A DNA stretch of 64,000 nt, taken from NCBI RefSeq assembly GCF_021462265.1, contig NZ_JAJONF010000025.1, positions 1 through 64,000 on the forward strand, in the 5' to 3' direction. This document shows, in pieces, positions 1 to 8,560 of this stretch; the first letter of the stretch is position 1; every line of letters starts with the position of its first letter. The position numbers and the translations under genes are program-made. Source of the stretch: Streptomyces shenzhenensis. GTDB lineage: Bacteria > Actinomycetota > Actinomycetes > Streptomycetales > Streptomycetaceae. The notes beneath the pieces are model-generated. The model saw only the letters and a list, made by a program, of their open reading frames with translations, did no database searches and had not been told where the DNA came from.

Positions 1-274
1 GTCCCACACCAAGCCAAGGGCAGCGTGAAGAGGCTTTGGGCGGGAGCTGCCATGGGGCGAGAGATCGGGGCCCGTAGTGTGTGCATCACATCTCTGGACG
101 ATCAGCGGACCATTCACGCGCGGCACCCTTTCCCTTCGGCTCGTGCGGCCATCGCCATGGCGGCCATCGTCACGGGCCAAAGTTCCAGTGTGCCTCATGC
201 GCGAGCGATCACCTTCGCCGCTGGACGGAACGTGCACCACCTGTGCCCGGTTTCCACGAGCGCCTGATCGTCCG

Positions 275-305
275 GTGCAACCTTGGGTCCGTTTCGGGTG
301 TCATG
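275..305 (+). promoter_or_regulatory. candidate ECF-type promoter
   Basis: A GTGCAACC element (AACC at 279-282) is followed 16 bases later by TGTC (299-302), the spacing of ECF sigma promoters of the AAC/TC type. It lies about 45 bases before the GTG of the exported protein gene. Bases 1-274 contain no coding region that I can support. Inference from pattern only. Confidence 0.35.
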
Positions 306-349
306 TCCGAGGGAGCCGCGTATGAGCGTGGCTCGGTGGGGAGGTTCGG

Positions 350-898
350 GTGACGTCCGTACGCATCTGGGGACCCGGCGCGGGGGCCGTGGTGGTGCTG
401 GTGGCGGCCGGGGTGTGGGCGCGCGGGTCCAGCGCGGTGGACGCCGGGCTGTGGGCCGAGGTGCGTCCCGTGATCGAGGCGCGGCTGGTGGCGCAGGAGA
501 CCGGGTCCGGGTACGCGGAGACTGGTCGGCCCGAGCTCAGGTCCCGCTGGTTCTGCCGGGCGGAGGCCCTGGAGCTGGAGGAGAGCGGGGGCCGGGTGCG
601 GGCCGGCGTCGACACGCTCTGCCTGGAGTACGGCGTCCACGGCGACGCGCTGGTGGAGTGCACCGGCGAGCAGACACCGCAGGTGATGCGGCTGGAGCGG
701 CGTCCGGCGGGCGGCGGCTTCCGGGTCGTCTCCGCGCAGGCGCCGCCGGACGGGGCGGGTTACGGCGAGTGGGAGGAGAGCCACTTCGGTTCCTACGCCG
801 CGTCCCGTCTCGACCGGCCGATGGACTCCGCGGGCCTGCGGACGGCGGCCCGCACCCACTTCGGCCTGCCGGCCGACGCGCCGGTGCGGGACTGTTAG
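350..898 (+). CDS. hypothetical exported or membrane-anchored protein
   Basis: This 182-residue protein has one hydrophobic segment near its N-terminus (about residues 8-25, Ala/Val/Gly rich), so it is probably exported or anchored with the rest outside. The body has scattered cysteines (in WFCRAE, DTLCLEY, ECTGEQ and the terminal Cys), which could form disulfides. The GTG start is chosen because a GGGGAGG ribosome site sits 6-12 bases upstream and no hydrophobic start exists elsewhere. It stands alone, followed by repeat-rich DNA and a convergent gene. I do not recognise a family; a role cannot be given. Confidence 0.7.
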   Translation: MTSVRIWGPGAGAVVVLVAAGVWARGSSAVDAGLWAEVRPVIEARLVAQETGSGYAETGRPELRSRWFCRAEALELEESGGRVRAGVDTLCLEYGVHGDALVECTGEQTPQVMRLERRPAGGGFRVVSAQAPPDGAGYGEWEESHFGSYAASRLDRPMDSAGLRTAARTHFGLPADAPVRDC

Positions 899-1012
899 CC
901 GCGGCGGTGGGGCAGCCGCTTGGGGGTCGGCTGCCGAGGGCTTTGCTGTGAGTGCGGCGAGCGTTCCGCTGGAGGCCGCGATGGGGCGGTGGTCGGGTGC
1001 GGCGCCGTCGTG

Positions 1013-1072
1013 GCTGGTCGCGCCCACGCGGCGGCGGCCGCATGTCGACACGGCCTCGCGCCCCTTGGGCGC
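1013..1072. repeat. interspersed repeat, long (type A) version
   Basis: One end reads GCTGGTCGCGCCCACG and the other GCGCCCCTTGGGCGC. The middle has the GCGGCGGCGGCCGCATGTCG stretch typical of the longer version of this family, of which nine copies are seen in the window. It fills much of the 899-1217 gap, which holds no gene. Confidence 0.6.
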
Positions 1073-1150
1073 TCCAGTGCAGGGGCACTCCAGTGCGGGG
1101 CGCTGCCGTGCGGGGTGGTTCAGCCTTCGGCGGGCCGCGGCGCCGTCGTG

Positions 1151-1185
1151 GCTGGTCGCGCAGTTCCCCGCGCCCCTTCGGGCGC
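1151..1185. repeat. interspersed repeat, short (type B) version
   Basis: It runs from GCTGGTCGCGCAGTTCC to CGCGCCCCTTCGGGCGC. It shares both ends with the neighbouring long copy but has only the short interior. The two lie in tandem downstream of the convergent genes at 898 and 1218. Confidence 0.6.
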
Positions 1186-1217
1186 TGCAGTGCGGGGCGC
1201 TGCAGTGCGGGGGCGGT

Positions 1218-3782
1218 TCAGTCCTCTGCGAGTTCGGCGACGCCCGTCACGCGGTGGAGGGGGTAGGTGCGTACCTCGTCGGCGGTGTGGTCGTAGGCCG
1301 TGACGAAGCCGCCTTCGACGCGGATCGGGGCGATGACGCGCTGGGTGGCGGTGCCCTCGGCGTTGACGTAGCCGATCCAGACGGTGTCGCCGGTGAGGAC
1401 GGCGGCCTGCATGGTGGCGAGGGTCTCGGCGGGGGCGGTGCGCGGGAGTTCGCCGCCCTTGACGGCGGTGCCGGCGGACTTGCGGGGGGTGGTGGCGGCG
1501 AGGTCACCGGCGCGGATCGCGCGGATCGCGGCGGCGAGGAGGGTGACGTCCGGTGGCGGCGGGCCGTCCGGGACCGGCTCGGGGGCCGCGCGCGGCGGCG
1601 TGCGGTGGGCGTGGGCGCGGGTGATCAGGACATCGCCCTCGGCGGACTCGGCGGCGGGTGCGAAGCCCATCGCGCGCAGGCCGTCCAGGAGGGCGGCCGG
1701 GTCGGCCTGGGTGGCGAGCACCGTCGGGGCCAGGCGGCGCAGGCGCAGCCCCGAGGCCCGTTTGTCGGCCATGATCTCGTTCAGGACGGTGTCGTCGTCG
1801 CAGCGGACGTACGCCGAGGCCGCGCCCACCCGCAGATGGCCGTGCCTGCGGGCCACGTCGTCGATCAGGTACGTGAGCGGCTGCGGTACCGGGGTGCGGG
1901 AGTGACCGGCGAGGAAGGCGTGCAGGTCGGCGGCGGTCTGGCCGGCGTCCAGGGCGCGGCGGACGGAGCCGGGCGTGAAGCGGTAGACCGTGGCGCCGCC
2001 CTTCGACTCGACGTCGGCGAGGACGCCCAGCGCGTCGGCGAGCGGGCGGCGCAGCGGGCCCGGGGCGACCGCCGTCAGGTCGGCCTGGAGCAGCACGTGG
2101 TCGAGGGGCTCGGGGAGCAGCGGGGCCAGCAGCCGGGCGGCGGCCACGGCGGCGGCGGCCTGCTCGGGCGGCGAGAGGGGCGCGGGGGTGACTGGGACGG
2201 GGGCCGGATGGTGGTGGTGCACGGGGAGCTTGTCGCCGGGGCCGGCGGACCCGGCTGGGGCTGGGGCTGAGGCACCGGTCGCGGCTGCGGTCGCGGGCGT
2301 GGGTGGTGCGCCGAGGAGGGCGCGGCCGTGGGCCGACAGCGCGCCGCGTCCCGTCACGCCCAGCAGCTCGGCCTCCGACAGCGTCCAGCGGGCCAGCCGG
2401 CCGCGCAGGTCGTCGTCCTGCTGCCGGGGGCCGCGCAGCGGCCGTTCCCAGCGCAGCCGGGCCAGCACCGAGTCGGCGACCGGGGCGGTGCCCTCCGGGA
2501 GCCCGGCGAGAAGGGTCAGCACCCGGTGCCGTACCTCGGGCGCGGCGGAGCGGTCGAGGCCGGGGCCCAGCGCCGACAGGGCGTGGTCCTTGGCGTCGCG
2601 GCCGCCGACCAGGCCGCAGGCGCGGGTCGCGGTCAGCCAGGCCTGAGCCAGCTGGGTCCAGCGTTCGGCGGGCGGGCGGTCCAGCCACTCGTCGTAGGCG
2701 GGGGTGGCCGCGTAGCGTTCGTCGGCCTCGCCGTCGGAGGCGAGCAGTCCGGCCGAGTACGCCAGCTCGACCCAGAAGGCGGCGATCGGCTCGGACACGT
2801 CCAGGGCGACGGCCGTCCGCTTGAGGTCGCGGACGCTCAGGCCGCCGGCCCGCAGCACCGCCGGACCGCCCTCGTCCCAGTCCTTCAGCAGTTCCTCGAC
2901 GGTCGCGAGCGCGGTGTAGGCCTGCCCGGCCGCGGTCGCGTCCACGACCTGTGGACGGTGGGCGGCGGCCGGCTCGACGGCGGGCGGCGTGGGCTGCGGC
3001 TCGCGGTGCGCCCGGCCCTCGCGCAGGTGCAGGGCGACCTCGCGGGGCAGGACCACGGTGCCGGGCGCGGTCGGCAGCAGCAGGCCGCGGTCCAGGAGCC
3101 AGCGCAGGTGGGCGGCCGGTTCGGGGGTGATCTGGCCGTACGGCGGCCCCCAGACCAGCCGGGAGAGGACCTCGCGGGACTCGGCGGGCGCGGCGGCGAG
3201 CAGCTTCGCCATCTTCTTCCGATGGCCGAACAGCTTGGTGAGCGCGTCCACCGCGGACACCGAGTCGTGCGTGGAGGGCAGCCCGGCGGCGGCCACGATC
3301 TCCTGGATCCGGCCCGGCGACATCCCCGACGTGGCCTCCCGCGCGCTCGGGCCCAGCCCGGTCGGTGACGGGTGCTGCGGGGACGGGGCGAGCACCTCGC
3401 GCGCGGTCCGCACCAGCCGCAGCCGGTCGTCGTCGCCCCACACCAGCGCCTGGTCCCGGAGCGCGGCGACGGCACGCGGCAGCGCCGCGGTGACGGCCGG
3501 GTCCCCGCCGTCACCGGCCATCAGACCCAGCAGCTCCCGGTACGACGCCGGGTCGCCGGCCACCGCCAGCGCCTCCGCGGTCTGCAGGGCGAAGCGGTCC
3601 AGGCGTTCCAGGGCACGCAGCACCGAGGCACGGGTGCCGGCCCGGGTGGCCAGCTGGGTGAGGTCGGTGGGGACGGGGGTGATGAGGTCGGGGCGGGCAC
3701 GCAGCAGTACGGCCAGGGAGGCGTCGTCCCTGGCCCGAAGCGCCTCCGCGAGGGAACGCGGCGGGGTGGCCGGGTTGCTCAT
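1218..3782 (-). CDS. helicase-associated (Helicase_C_3) / WYL-like protein
   Basis: This 854-residue protein belongs to the actinobacterial family annotated as helicase-associated domain protein (Rv0862c type), which in mycobacteria lies next to an XPB-like helicase. Residues 1-75 carry the conserved LRARPDL/SLAEALRAR start. About residues 545-680 form the Helicase_C_3-like region (motifs DHVLLQADLTAVAPGPL and YRFTPGSVRRALDAG). About residues 780-854 look like a WYL-type ligand domain (VWIGYVNAEG, YPLHRVTGV). The ATG at 3782 is preferred because the family begins MSNP-SLAEALR there; a longer reading frame to 3944 is low-complexity. No helicase gene is adjacent. A role in nucleic-acid repair or regulation is inferred from the family only. 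Confidence 0.85.
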   Translation of the reverse strand: MSNPATPPRSLAEALRARDDASLAVLLRARPDLITPVPTDLTQLATRAGTRASVLRALERLDRFALQTAEALAVAGDPASYRELLGLMAGDGGDPAVTAALPRAVAALRDQALVWGDDDRLRLVRTAREVLAPSPQHPSPTGLGPSAREATSGMSPGRIQEIVAAAGLPSTHDSVSAVDALTKLFGHRKKMAKLLAAAPAESREVLSRLVWGPPYGQITPEPAAHLRWLLDRGLLLPTAPGTVVLPREVALHLREGRAHREPQPTPPAVEPAAAHRPQVVDATAAGQAYTALATVEELLKDWDEGGPAVLRAGGLSVRDLKRTAVALDVSEPIAAFWVELAYSAGLLASDGEADERYAATPAYDEWLDRPPAERWTQLAQAWLTATRACGLVGGRDAKDHALSALGPGLDRSAAPEVRHRVLTLLAGLPEGTAPVADSVLARLRWERPLRGPRQQDDDLRGRLARWTLSEAELLGVTGRGALSAHGRALLGAPPTPATAAATGASAPAPAGSAGPGDKLPVHHHHPAPVPVTPAPLSPPEQAAAAVAAARLLAPLLPEPLDHVLLQADLTAVAPGPLRRPLADALGVLADVESKGGATVYRFTPGSVRRALDAGQTAADLHAFLAGHSRTPVPQPLTYLIDDVARRHGHLRVGAASAYVRCDDDTVLNEIMADKRASGLRLRRLAPTVLATQADPAALLDGLRAMGFAPAAESAEGDVLITRAHAHRTPPRAAPEPVPDGPPPPDVTLLAAAIRAIRAGDLAATTPRKSAGTAVKGGELPRTAPAETLATMQAAVLTGDTVWIGYVNAEGTATQRVIAPIRVEGGFVTAYDHTADEVRTYPLHRVTGVAELAED

Positions 3783-4001
3783 CCGCCCCACGGTAGCGGG
3801 TGCGGGGCGGACACCGGGATCACCTGTCCCGCGGCTGTTTCTGTGGAAGGGGCGGCCGGCGGGAGAACAACACGTTGCGCAGATGACCGGCGAATGAACT
3901 TCAGCGGGCGGATCGCGGCGGCTCTGGCAACGCCCGGCACCCACTCGTCACCCTGGGCTCCCTGGCCACCGTGCGATGTCAACAACGCGGTAGGGCAAGG
4001 C

Positions 4002-4047
4002 GATTCGGGGGATCGCGGATCGGGGATTCGTGGGATTCGGGGGATGA
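4002..4047. repeat. short degenerate tandem repeat
   Basis: Three imperfect copies of a roughly 16-base unit built on GATTCGGGGGAT lie directly before the GTG of the next gene. The last copy may contribute its GGGGGATGAGG ribosome site. No gene is seen in 3783-4051 otherwise. Confidence 0.5.
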
Positions 4048-4051
4048 GGTC

Positions 4052-5677
4052 GTGAGAACGCTCGGCGTCGAACTCAACTTCAACAACATCGTCGCGATCT
4101 TCAGCGTCATGATCCCGGTGCTGGCGTTCTTCTGGGAGTTCGTGGTCATCCGCCGCAAACGGCTCGGTTACCGCCTCCAGATGGACACCCTGGCCACGGA
4201 TACCGCGCACGCGCCGAGCGCCGACGTGCTGGCGCGGATGCGGGACGACGGCCACGAGCTGGTGGAGCCCTCGTTCGTGCTGGTGCGGATCGAGAACGCC
4301 GGCTGGCGGGAGATCGTCTCCGGGGACTACCTGACCCCGCCCGACGACAAGACCGGCATCCGGGTGCTGTTCCGGGACCGCCGGGTCGTCGGCATGGCGG
4401 TGACCGAACTCAGCCAGCCCACCCTCCGGCACTTCTTCGTCACCACCCGCGACGGCCGGACCCAGGAGACCGACGGTTTCGGCAAGGACTGGGAGGACGG
4501 CGTAGGCGTCATCCGGCTGCCCAAGGTGACGCTGAACCCCGGCGCCCACTACAAGGTCCTGGCGGTGCTGGAGCGCCGGGGCGGCAGCGCGCACGTGCCC
4601 TTCCCGCCGCCGGAGTTCCAGGCCGCGGTGACCGGGGGCATGGACCACTCCTTCGCCTGGGTCCGCTGGCTGGCCCGGCTCAAGCTGGCCCACACCGAGA
4701 GCCACACCTTCGCCTCCAGACCGGCGGTGGGCGGTCTGGCCCTGCTGGCGGCGGCGGTCCTCGTGCAGGCGAGCCTCACCCTGTTCTTCCCCGCCAAGCC
4801 CGCCCCGCTGGACTGCGTCGGCGGCACGCTGCACCTGTCGGGCTCGACCGCGTTCGCGCCCGCGGTGACGGCGGCGGCCAGGCAGTACACGAAGCTGTGC
4901 GAGGCCAAGGGGGCGGACATCCCCATCGCCGACGGCACCTTCCAGAGCAGCACCGACGGCCTCACCACGCTCCAGCAGGCCGGCAGGTCCGCCGGAATCA
5001 AGGGCGACACGGGGCTCGGCGACCGCATCACCTTCACCGACGGCCCGGCCGAGGGCAACCATGCCCAGCTGCTGCCCCGGCCGGTGGTCTACTCCCTGTT
5101 CGCCCTCGTCGTGAACCAGGACGCCGGCGTCCGCAAACTCTCCCTCCAGCAGGTCCGCGACATCTACGCCGGGAAGGTCGCGAACTGGTCCGAGGTGGGC
5201 GGCCACGACGTCCCCGTCCACCTCGTCAACCGCCACCGCGGTTCCGGCACCCGCAACGCCCTCGAACAGCGGGTCCTCGCGCACAGGCCGGTACCGGAGG
5301 CCGACGTCAACGACTGCGCGGCCCTGCCGGCCGGCAAGTACGGCGTCTGCGAGGTCACCACCACCGACAGCCTCCTGGACGCGGTGAGCGCCGACCGCGG
5401 CGGCCTCGGCTACAGCGAGGTCAGCAGCGTGCCGGCCGGCAACCTCGTCAAGCTGCGCATCGGCGACATGCCCCCCACCCTCGAAGGCGTCGAGCAGGGC
5501 ACGTACCCGTACTGGCAGACCGAGTACGCCTACACGTACGGCGAGCCGCCCGCCGGCTCCATCGCGGCCGCCTTCCTGCGCTATCTCACCGACCAGGGCG
5601 GCAAGGACATCCTGCGCGAGTACGGCAACCGGCCCTGCTCCGAGACCCGCTATCCGCTGGAGTGCCGGCCGACCTGA
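4052..5677 (+). CDS. membrane-anchored PstS-like substrate-binding protein
   Basis: This 541-residue protein has two membrane segments (about residues 10-33 and 225-247) separated by a cytosolic-looking domain of roughly 190 residues. An extracytoplasmic C-terminal domain (about 255-541) resembles phosphate-binding PstS proteins. The ligand-site signatures are visible: LHLSGSTAFAP near 265 and NRHRGSGTRNAL near 395, corresponding to the PstS T-G-S and RSDGSGT loops. There are no pst permease genes next to it, so it may act as a phosphate or anion sensor rather than a transporter component. The GTG start has a GGGGGATGAGG site; a longer frame from 3971 is less likely. The function of the first domain is unknown. 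Confidence 0.75.
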   Translation: MRTLGVELNFNNIVAIFSVMIPVLAFFWEFVVIRRKRLGYRLQMDTLATDTAHAPSADVLARMRDDGHELVEPSFVLVRIENAGWREIVSGDYLTPPDDKTGIRVLFRDRRVVGMAVTELSQPTLRHFFVTTRDGRTQETDGFGKDWEDGVGVIRLPKVTLNPGAHYKVLAVLERRGGSAHVPFPPPEFQAAVTGGMDHSFAWVRWLARLKLAHTESHTFASRPAVGGLALLAAAVLVQASLTLFFPAKPAPLDCVGGTLHLSGSTAFAPAVTAAARQYTKLCEAKGADIPIADGTFQSSTDGLTTLQQAGRSAGIKGDTGLGDRITFTDGPAEGNHAQLLPRPVVYSLFALVVNQDAGVRKLSLQQVRDIYAGKVANWSEVGGHDVPVHLVNRHRGSGTRNALEQRVLAHRPVPEADVNDCAALPAGKYGVCEVTTTDSLLDAVSADRGGLGYSEVSSVPAGNLVKLRIGDMPPTLEGVEQGTYPYWQTEYAYTYGEPPAGSIAAAFLRYLTDQGGKDILREYGNRPCSETRYPLECRPT

Positions 5678-5747
5678 GCCGTGGCCTGCGCTACCGTCGT
5701 TCCGACGGGGGTATCCAACGCAACGTACCGGCCCCGGAGGGGACTTC

Positions 5748-6686
5748 GTGGGTATCGAGAGCGACCAGGTCGTCTACGAGTATCTGAGCCGCGTCGGCGA
5801 CATCGCGCACCAGCGCCAGTTGTCGTCGGCCGAGCGGATGCGGCTGGTGTCCGGGCTGCGCAACGAGATCGACCGGCACCGGGCCAAGTCGACCGTCGAC
5901 AGCCCTGCCGCGGTACGGCGCATCCTGGACCGGCTGGGCACGCCCGACGCGGTCGTCGAGGCGGCGGGCGGTACGGCGGGCAGCGCGTCCGAGCCGCCGC
6001 CGTCCGCGGTCCCCGTCCAGCGGGACGCGGGGCCGGCGGTGCCGGCCGAGAGCCTGCGCCGCGTCGTGCCGCGGCCCCGGCCCGCCGAGCCGGACGGCAG
6101 CTCGGGGCCGCCGCCCGACTGGTGGCGGGTGGACCGCAGCCCGTTCGGGGACGGGGACGGCGACGAGGTGCCGGGGTTCGTCGGCGGGGTGGAGATTCCC
6201 GAACTGCTGAGCAGGCCGCGGCTGCGGAAGGCGGAGCCGGCGGACGAGCCGGGCGGGGCCGGTGGGGCGGCGGAGGCGGTGGCTCCCGTGGTGGCGGAGC
6301 CCGCGCCGTCCGGACGACGCCGGATCCGCGTCGTTCCCCGTCCCGCCACCGGCTGGAGCAACCCGCTCCTCCTGCTCGCCGCCGGCGCGCTCGTCGTGGG
6401 CGCGGTGCTCGGCTACTGGTTCGCGCTCGTCCTCGGCTGGGCCATCGCCTACGGGTCCCGCCGGCTCACCCCGACGGAGACGAAGCTGGCGGTGATGTGG
6501 GTACCGGGGATGTCCGTGGCGGCCGGGCTGGTGTGGCTGTGGGGGCGGAGCGCCGGGCGCTGGGGGACCCCGATCGCCCAGGGGCAGATGAGCGGTGCGG
6601 TGGGGGAGACGTGGCCGTGGGTGGTGAGGGGTGCGGCGGTGGCGTCCGCCCTGTATCTGGTGTGGCGCTCACAGCGGACGCGGTAG
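5748..6686 (+). CDS. membrane protein with N-terminal HAAS-like domain
   Basis: This 312-residue protein starts at GTG with a GGAGGGGAC ribosome site. Residues 1-75 (YEYLSRVGDIAHQ, LSSAERMRLVSGLRNEID, IRRILDRLGTPDAVV-like) match the helical HAAS/DUF1700 arrangement often found in sensors that partner PadR or ECF systems. Residues 80-200 are a Pro/Gly-rich linker. Residues 205-310 contain about four membrane helices. It follows the PstS-like gene by 70 bases and may be cotranscribed. A specific function cannot be assigned. Confidence 0.75.
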   Translation: MGIESDQVVYEYLSRVGDIAHQRQLSSAERMRLVSGLRNEIDRHRAKSTVDSPAAVRRILDRLGTPDAVVEAAGGTAGSASEPPPSAVPVQRDAGPAVPAESLRRVVPRPRPAEPDGSSGPPPDWWRVDRSPFGDGDGDEVPGFVGGVEIPELLSRPRLRKAEPADEPGGAGGAAEAVAPVVAEPAPSGRRRIRVVPRPATGWSNPLLLLAAGALVVGAVLGYWFALVLGWAIAYGSRRLTPTETKLAVMWVPGMSVAAGLVWLWGRSAGRWGTPIAQGQMSGAVGETWPWVVRGAAVASALYLVWRSQRTR

Positions 6687-6740
6687 GGGTGGGCCGGGCG
6701 CGGCAGGGGGTGGGCCGGGCGCGGTAGGGGGTGGGGCGGC
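6681..6740. repeat. GC-rich tandem repeat
   Basis: About 2.5 copies of a 20-22 base unit (CGGTAGGGGTGGGCCGGGCG and variants). The first copy includes the stop codon of the preceding gene, so the array has grown from the gene end. Confidence 0.6.
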
Positions 6741-6770
6741 CGGTTGTCGGGCGGCCGCGGGCCGGTGGGG

Positions 6771-6832
6771 GCTGGTCGCGCCCACACGGCGGAGCCGCAC
6801 ATCGACTCAGCCCCGCGCCCCTTACGGGGCGC
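6771..6832. repeat. interspersed repeat, long (type A) version
   Basis: It begins GCTGGTCGCGCCCACACG, has the GGAGCCGCACATCGAC interior and ends in the hairpin GCGCCCCTTACGGGGCGC. It is the same family as the copies at 1013, 52160 and 56380. The gap 6687-7045 is otherwise made of repeats. Confidence 0.65.
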
Positions 6833-6885
6833 TGCAGTCGCGTCGGCTTCATAGCCGCTTCATAGCCGCGGGCGGGCGTGCCGCA

Positions 6886-6960
6886 GGGCGGCACGGGTGG
6901 GCGCTGGGGGTCCCCCCGGCCGAAGGCTGGGGGAGGCACCCTGCAAGCGCCGGTAAGCGT
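6886..6960 (+). repeat. 75-bp repeat, copy 1 of an inverted pair
   Basis: This is a 75-base unit with a self-complementary core (CTGGGGGTCC ... CCCCCAG-type hairpin). It recurs in inverted orientation at 12154-12228 with one mismatch by eye. The copies bracket the csp-mqn-MFS segment. Confidence 0.8.
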
Positions 6961-7045
6961 CCCACCCCCGGGCCCCAGCCCCCGCCCACCTGAGCGTCTC
7001 CGCCCCACCCCAGCCCCCGCCCACGGCCGCCCCCCGCCCTGCACA

Positions 7046-7711
7046 ATGGCCCCTATGACTCCTCGCCCCCTCACCGTCGGCTTCGATCTCGACATGACGC
7101 TCATCGACTCCCGTCCCGGCATCCACGCCACCTACCTGGCGCTCGCCGAGCGGACCGGGACGTACATCGATGCCGATCTGGCGATCACCCGGCTGGGGCC
7201 GCCGCTCGCCGAGGAGCTGGTGCACTGGTTTCCGGCCGAGCGGATCGCGGAGGTGAGTGATCTGTACCGGGCCATGTATCCGGAGATCGCCATCGCGGCG
7301 ACGCCCGCCATGCCGGGTGCGCGGGAGGCGATCGCGGCCGTGCGGGACGCCGGCGGGAAGAGCGTGGTGGTCACCGCGAAGTACGAGCCCAACGCGCTGC
7401 TGCACCTCAGCCACCTCGGCATGGTCCCGGACGCCGTCGTCGGCGACCTGTGGGCCGAGCAGAAGGCGGTGGCGCTGCGCGAGCACGCCGCGGGCGCGTA
7501 CGTCGGCGACCACGTCGGGGACGTCCGCGGGGCGCGCAGGGCGGGTGCCCTGTCGGTGGCGGTGGCCACCGGACCCTGCGCCGCCGAGGAACTGCGCGCG
7601 GCCGGCGCCGACGTGGTGCTCGCCGACCTCACCGAGCTGCCCGCGTGGCTGGCCGGCTACCGCGAGGGCGGCTACGAAGGCGGCTACCGGGAGGACGCCT
7701 CCCGCGCCTGA
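7046..7711 (+). CDS. HAD-family phosphatase
   Basis: This is a 221-residue haloacid-dehalogenase-type hydrolase of the PGP/Gph group. Motif I is GFDLDMT with nucleophile Asp14 and acid/base Asp16. Motif II is the Ser/Thr in KSVVVTAKY. Motif III is the Lys in AEQKAVAL. Motif IV is YVGDHVGDVRGARRAG, which binds magnesium. The helical cap lies between motifs I and II. The likely role is dephosphorylation of a small phosphorylated metabolite; the substrate is not evident. ATG 7046 or the in-frame ATG 7055 may be used. The C-terminus ends in Gly/Tyr repeats and overlaps the convergent gene by 28 bases. Confidence 0.85.
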   Translation: MAPMTPRPLTVGFDLDMTLIDSRPGIHATYLALAERTGTYIDADLAITRLGPPLAEELVHWFPAERIAEVSDLYRAMYPEIAIAATPAMPGAREAIAAVRDAGGKSVVVTAKYEPNALLHLSHLGMVPDAVVGDLWAEQKAVALREHAAGAYVGDHVGDVRGARRAGALSVAVATGPCAAEELRAAGADVVLADLTELPAWLAGYREGGYEGGYREDASRA

Positions 7712-7938
7712 CGGCGTCCGGCCGCGACCGACTGGAGCACTCCGGCGGCTGCGACCAGGAAGCCGACGCCCATGAGCATGCTCAGCAGGTACATGTAGGT
7801 CGGAAAAGGCTTCGCGCCGAGGAACAGCGGTATCACGGTGACGAGTGTGGCCACCGCACCGATGAAGAAGACCACGGCACCGGCGCGGACCAGTCGGTCA
7901 CCGGGCCCGGCGGAATTCGCTTGGGTTTTGTCACGCAC
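7684..7938 (-). CDS. small membrane protein with two helices
   Basis: This protein of about 84 residues has two predicted membrane helices (VRAGAVVFFIGAVATLVTVIPLFL and YLLSMLMGVGFLVAAAGVLQ regions) and a basic C-terminus. Start choice: the GTG at 7938 (reading VRDKTQANSAGPGD) is preferred over a TTG at 7971. It lies between the HAD gene, whose end it overlaps on the other strand, and the divergent cold-shock gene. No function is recognised. Confidence 0.65.
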   Translation of the reverse strand: MRDKTQANSAGPGDRLVRAGAVVFFIGAVATLVTVIPLFLGAKPFPTYMYLLSMLMGVGFLVAAAGVLQSVAAGRRQAREASSR

Positions 7939-7983
7939 TCGACCAGGGTAGTTCCTTGCCCGAAGGAACAACCGGGCGACGTC

Positions 7984-8011
7984 TTGTCACGCGCCCGCAG
8001 ACCATTAGCCT
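7984..8011 (+). promoter_or_regulatory. candidate housekeeping promoter of the csp gene
   Basis: TTGTCA (7984-7989), a 16-base spacer and TAGCCT (8006-8011) fit the HrdB consensus. Transcription would begin near 8018, giving a leader of about 110 bases. Confidence 0.45.
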
Positions 8012-8016
8012 TGGTA

Positions 8017-8042
8017 CGGGCGGGTCATGGTCGACCCGCCCG
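8017..8042 (+). promoter_or_regulatory. perfect hairpin at the 5' end of the csp leader
   Basis: CGGGCGGGTC (8017-8026) and GACCCGCCCG (8033-8042) form a perfect 10-bp stem with a 6-base loop. With the promoter proposed just upstream, the hairpin would be the very first structure of the mRNA, a position that can protect the message or act as an operator. Confidence 0.6.
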
Positions 8043-8126
8043 AGTGCTATCAAGAGCCGTTCCAGAGCTGTTGCATTCAGAAGTTTCCAGAGCAGTTTCC
8101 GACGAGATACGAGGACGAGGACAGAC

Positions 8127-8510
8127 GTGCCTACCGGCAAGGTCAAGTGGTTCAACAGCGAGAAGGGCTTCGGCTTTCTCTCCCGCGACGACGGCGGTGA
8201 CGTCTTCGTCCATTCCTCGGTTCTCCCCGACGGGGTCGACGCACTCAAGCCGGGCCAGCGCGTGGAGTTCGGTGTCGTCGCCGGTCAGCGCGGTGACCAG
8301 GCGCTGTCCGTGGTCCTGCTCGACCCCACCCCGTCGGTCGCCGCCGCCCAGCGCAAGAAGCCGGACGAGCTGGCCTCGATCGTGCAGGACCTGACGACCC
8401 TGCTCGAAAACATCACGCCGATGCTGGAGCGCGGCCGTTACCCGGACAAGGCCGCCGGTGCGAAGATCGCCGGGCTGCTGCGCGCGGTCGCGGACCAGCT
8501 GGACGTGTAG
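8127..8510 (+). CDS. cold-shock protein with C-terminal extension
   Basis: This 127-residue protein has a cold-shock domain in residues 1-67: RNA-binding motifs KGFGFL (RNP1) and VFVHSS (RNP2) follow the GKVKWFNSEK start. A further roughly 60-residue helical extension (PSVAAAQRKKPDELASIVQDL onward) is typical of the longer actinobacterial Csp (Rv0871/CspB type). It binds single-stranded RNA or DNA and is expected in the cytoplasm as an RNA chaperone. The GTG start begins the domain exactly and has a GAGGACGAGGAC site upstream. The gene is monocistronic with a long structured leader. Confidence 0.92.
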   Translation: MPTGKVKWFNSEKGFGFLSRDDGGDVFVHSSVLPDGVDALKPGQRVEFGVVAGQRGDQALSVVLLDPTPSVAAAQRKKPDELASIVQDLTTLLENITPMLERGRYPDKAAGAKIAGLLRAVADQLDV

Positions 8511-8538
8511 CCGGGTAAGAGGCATATGCGTGTCGGAA

Positions 8539-8560
8539 GCGGGTAAGTCCCGTGGGTTTT
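8539..8560 (+). terminator. weak intrinsic terminator between csp and mqnD
   Basis: A short CGGG/CCCG stem (8540-8552) is followed by GGGTTTTTT on the plus strand, just before the convergent mqnD stop. The stem is short, so this is a modest candidate. Confidence 0.35.

Noticed and set aside
209..1051. Long minus-strand open frame over the first gene
   Set aside because: Shadow of the plus-strand gene at 350-898; Arg/Pro/Ala-rich low-complexity protein with no family pattern.
948..2270. Plus-strand frame of 440 codons
   Set aside because: Antisense of the helicase-associated gene, Gly/Gly-Val rich composition typical of GC-rich shadow frames.
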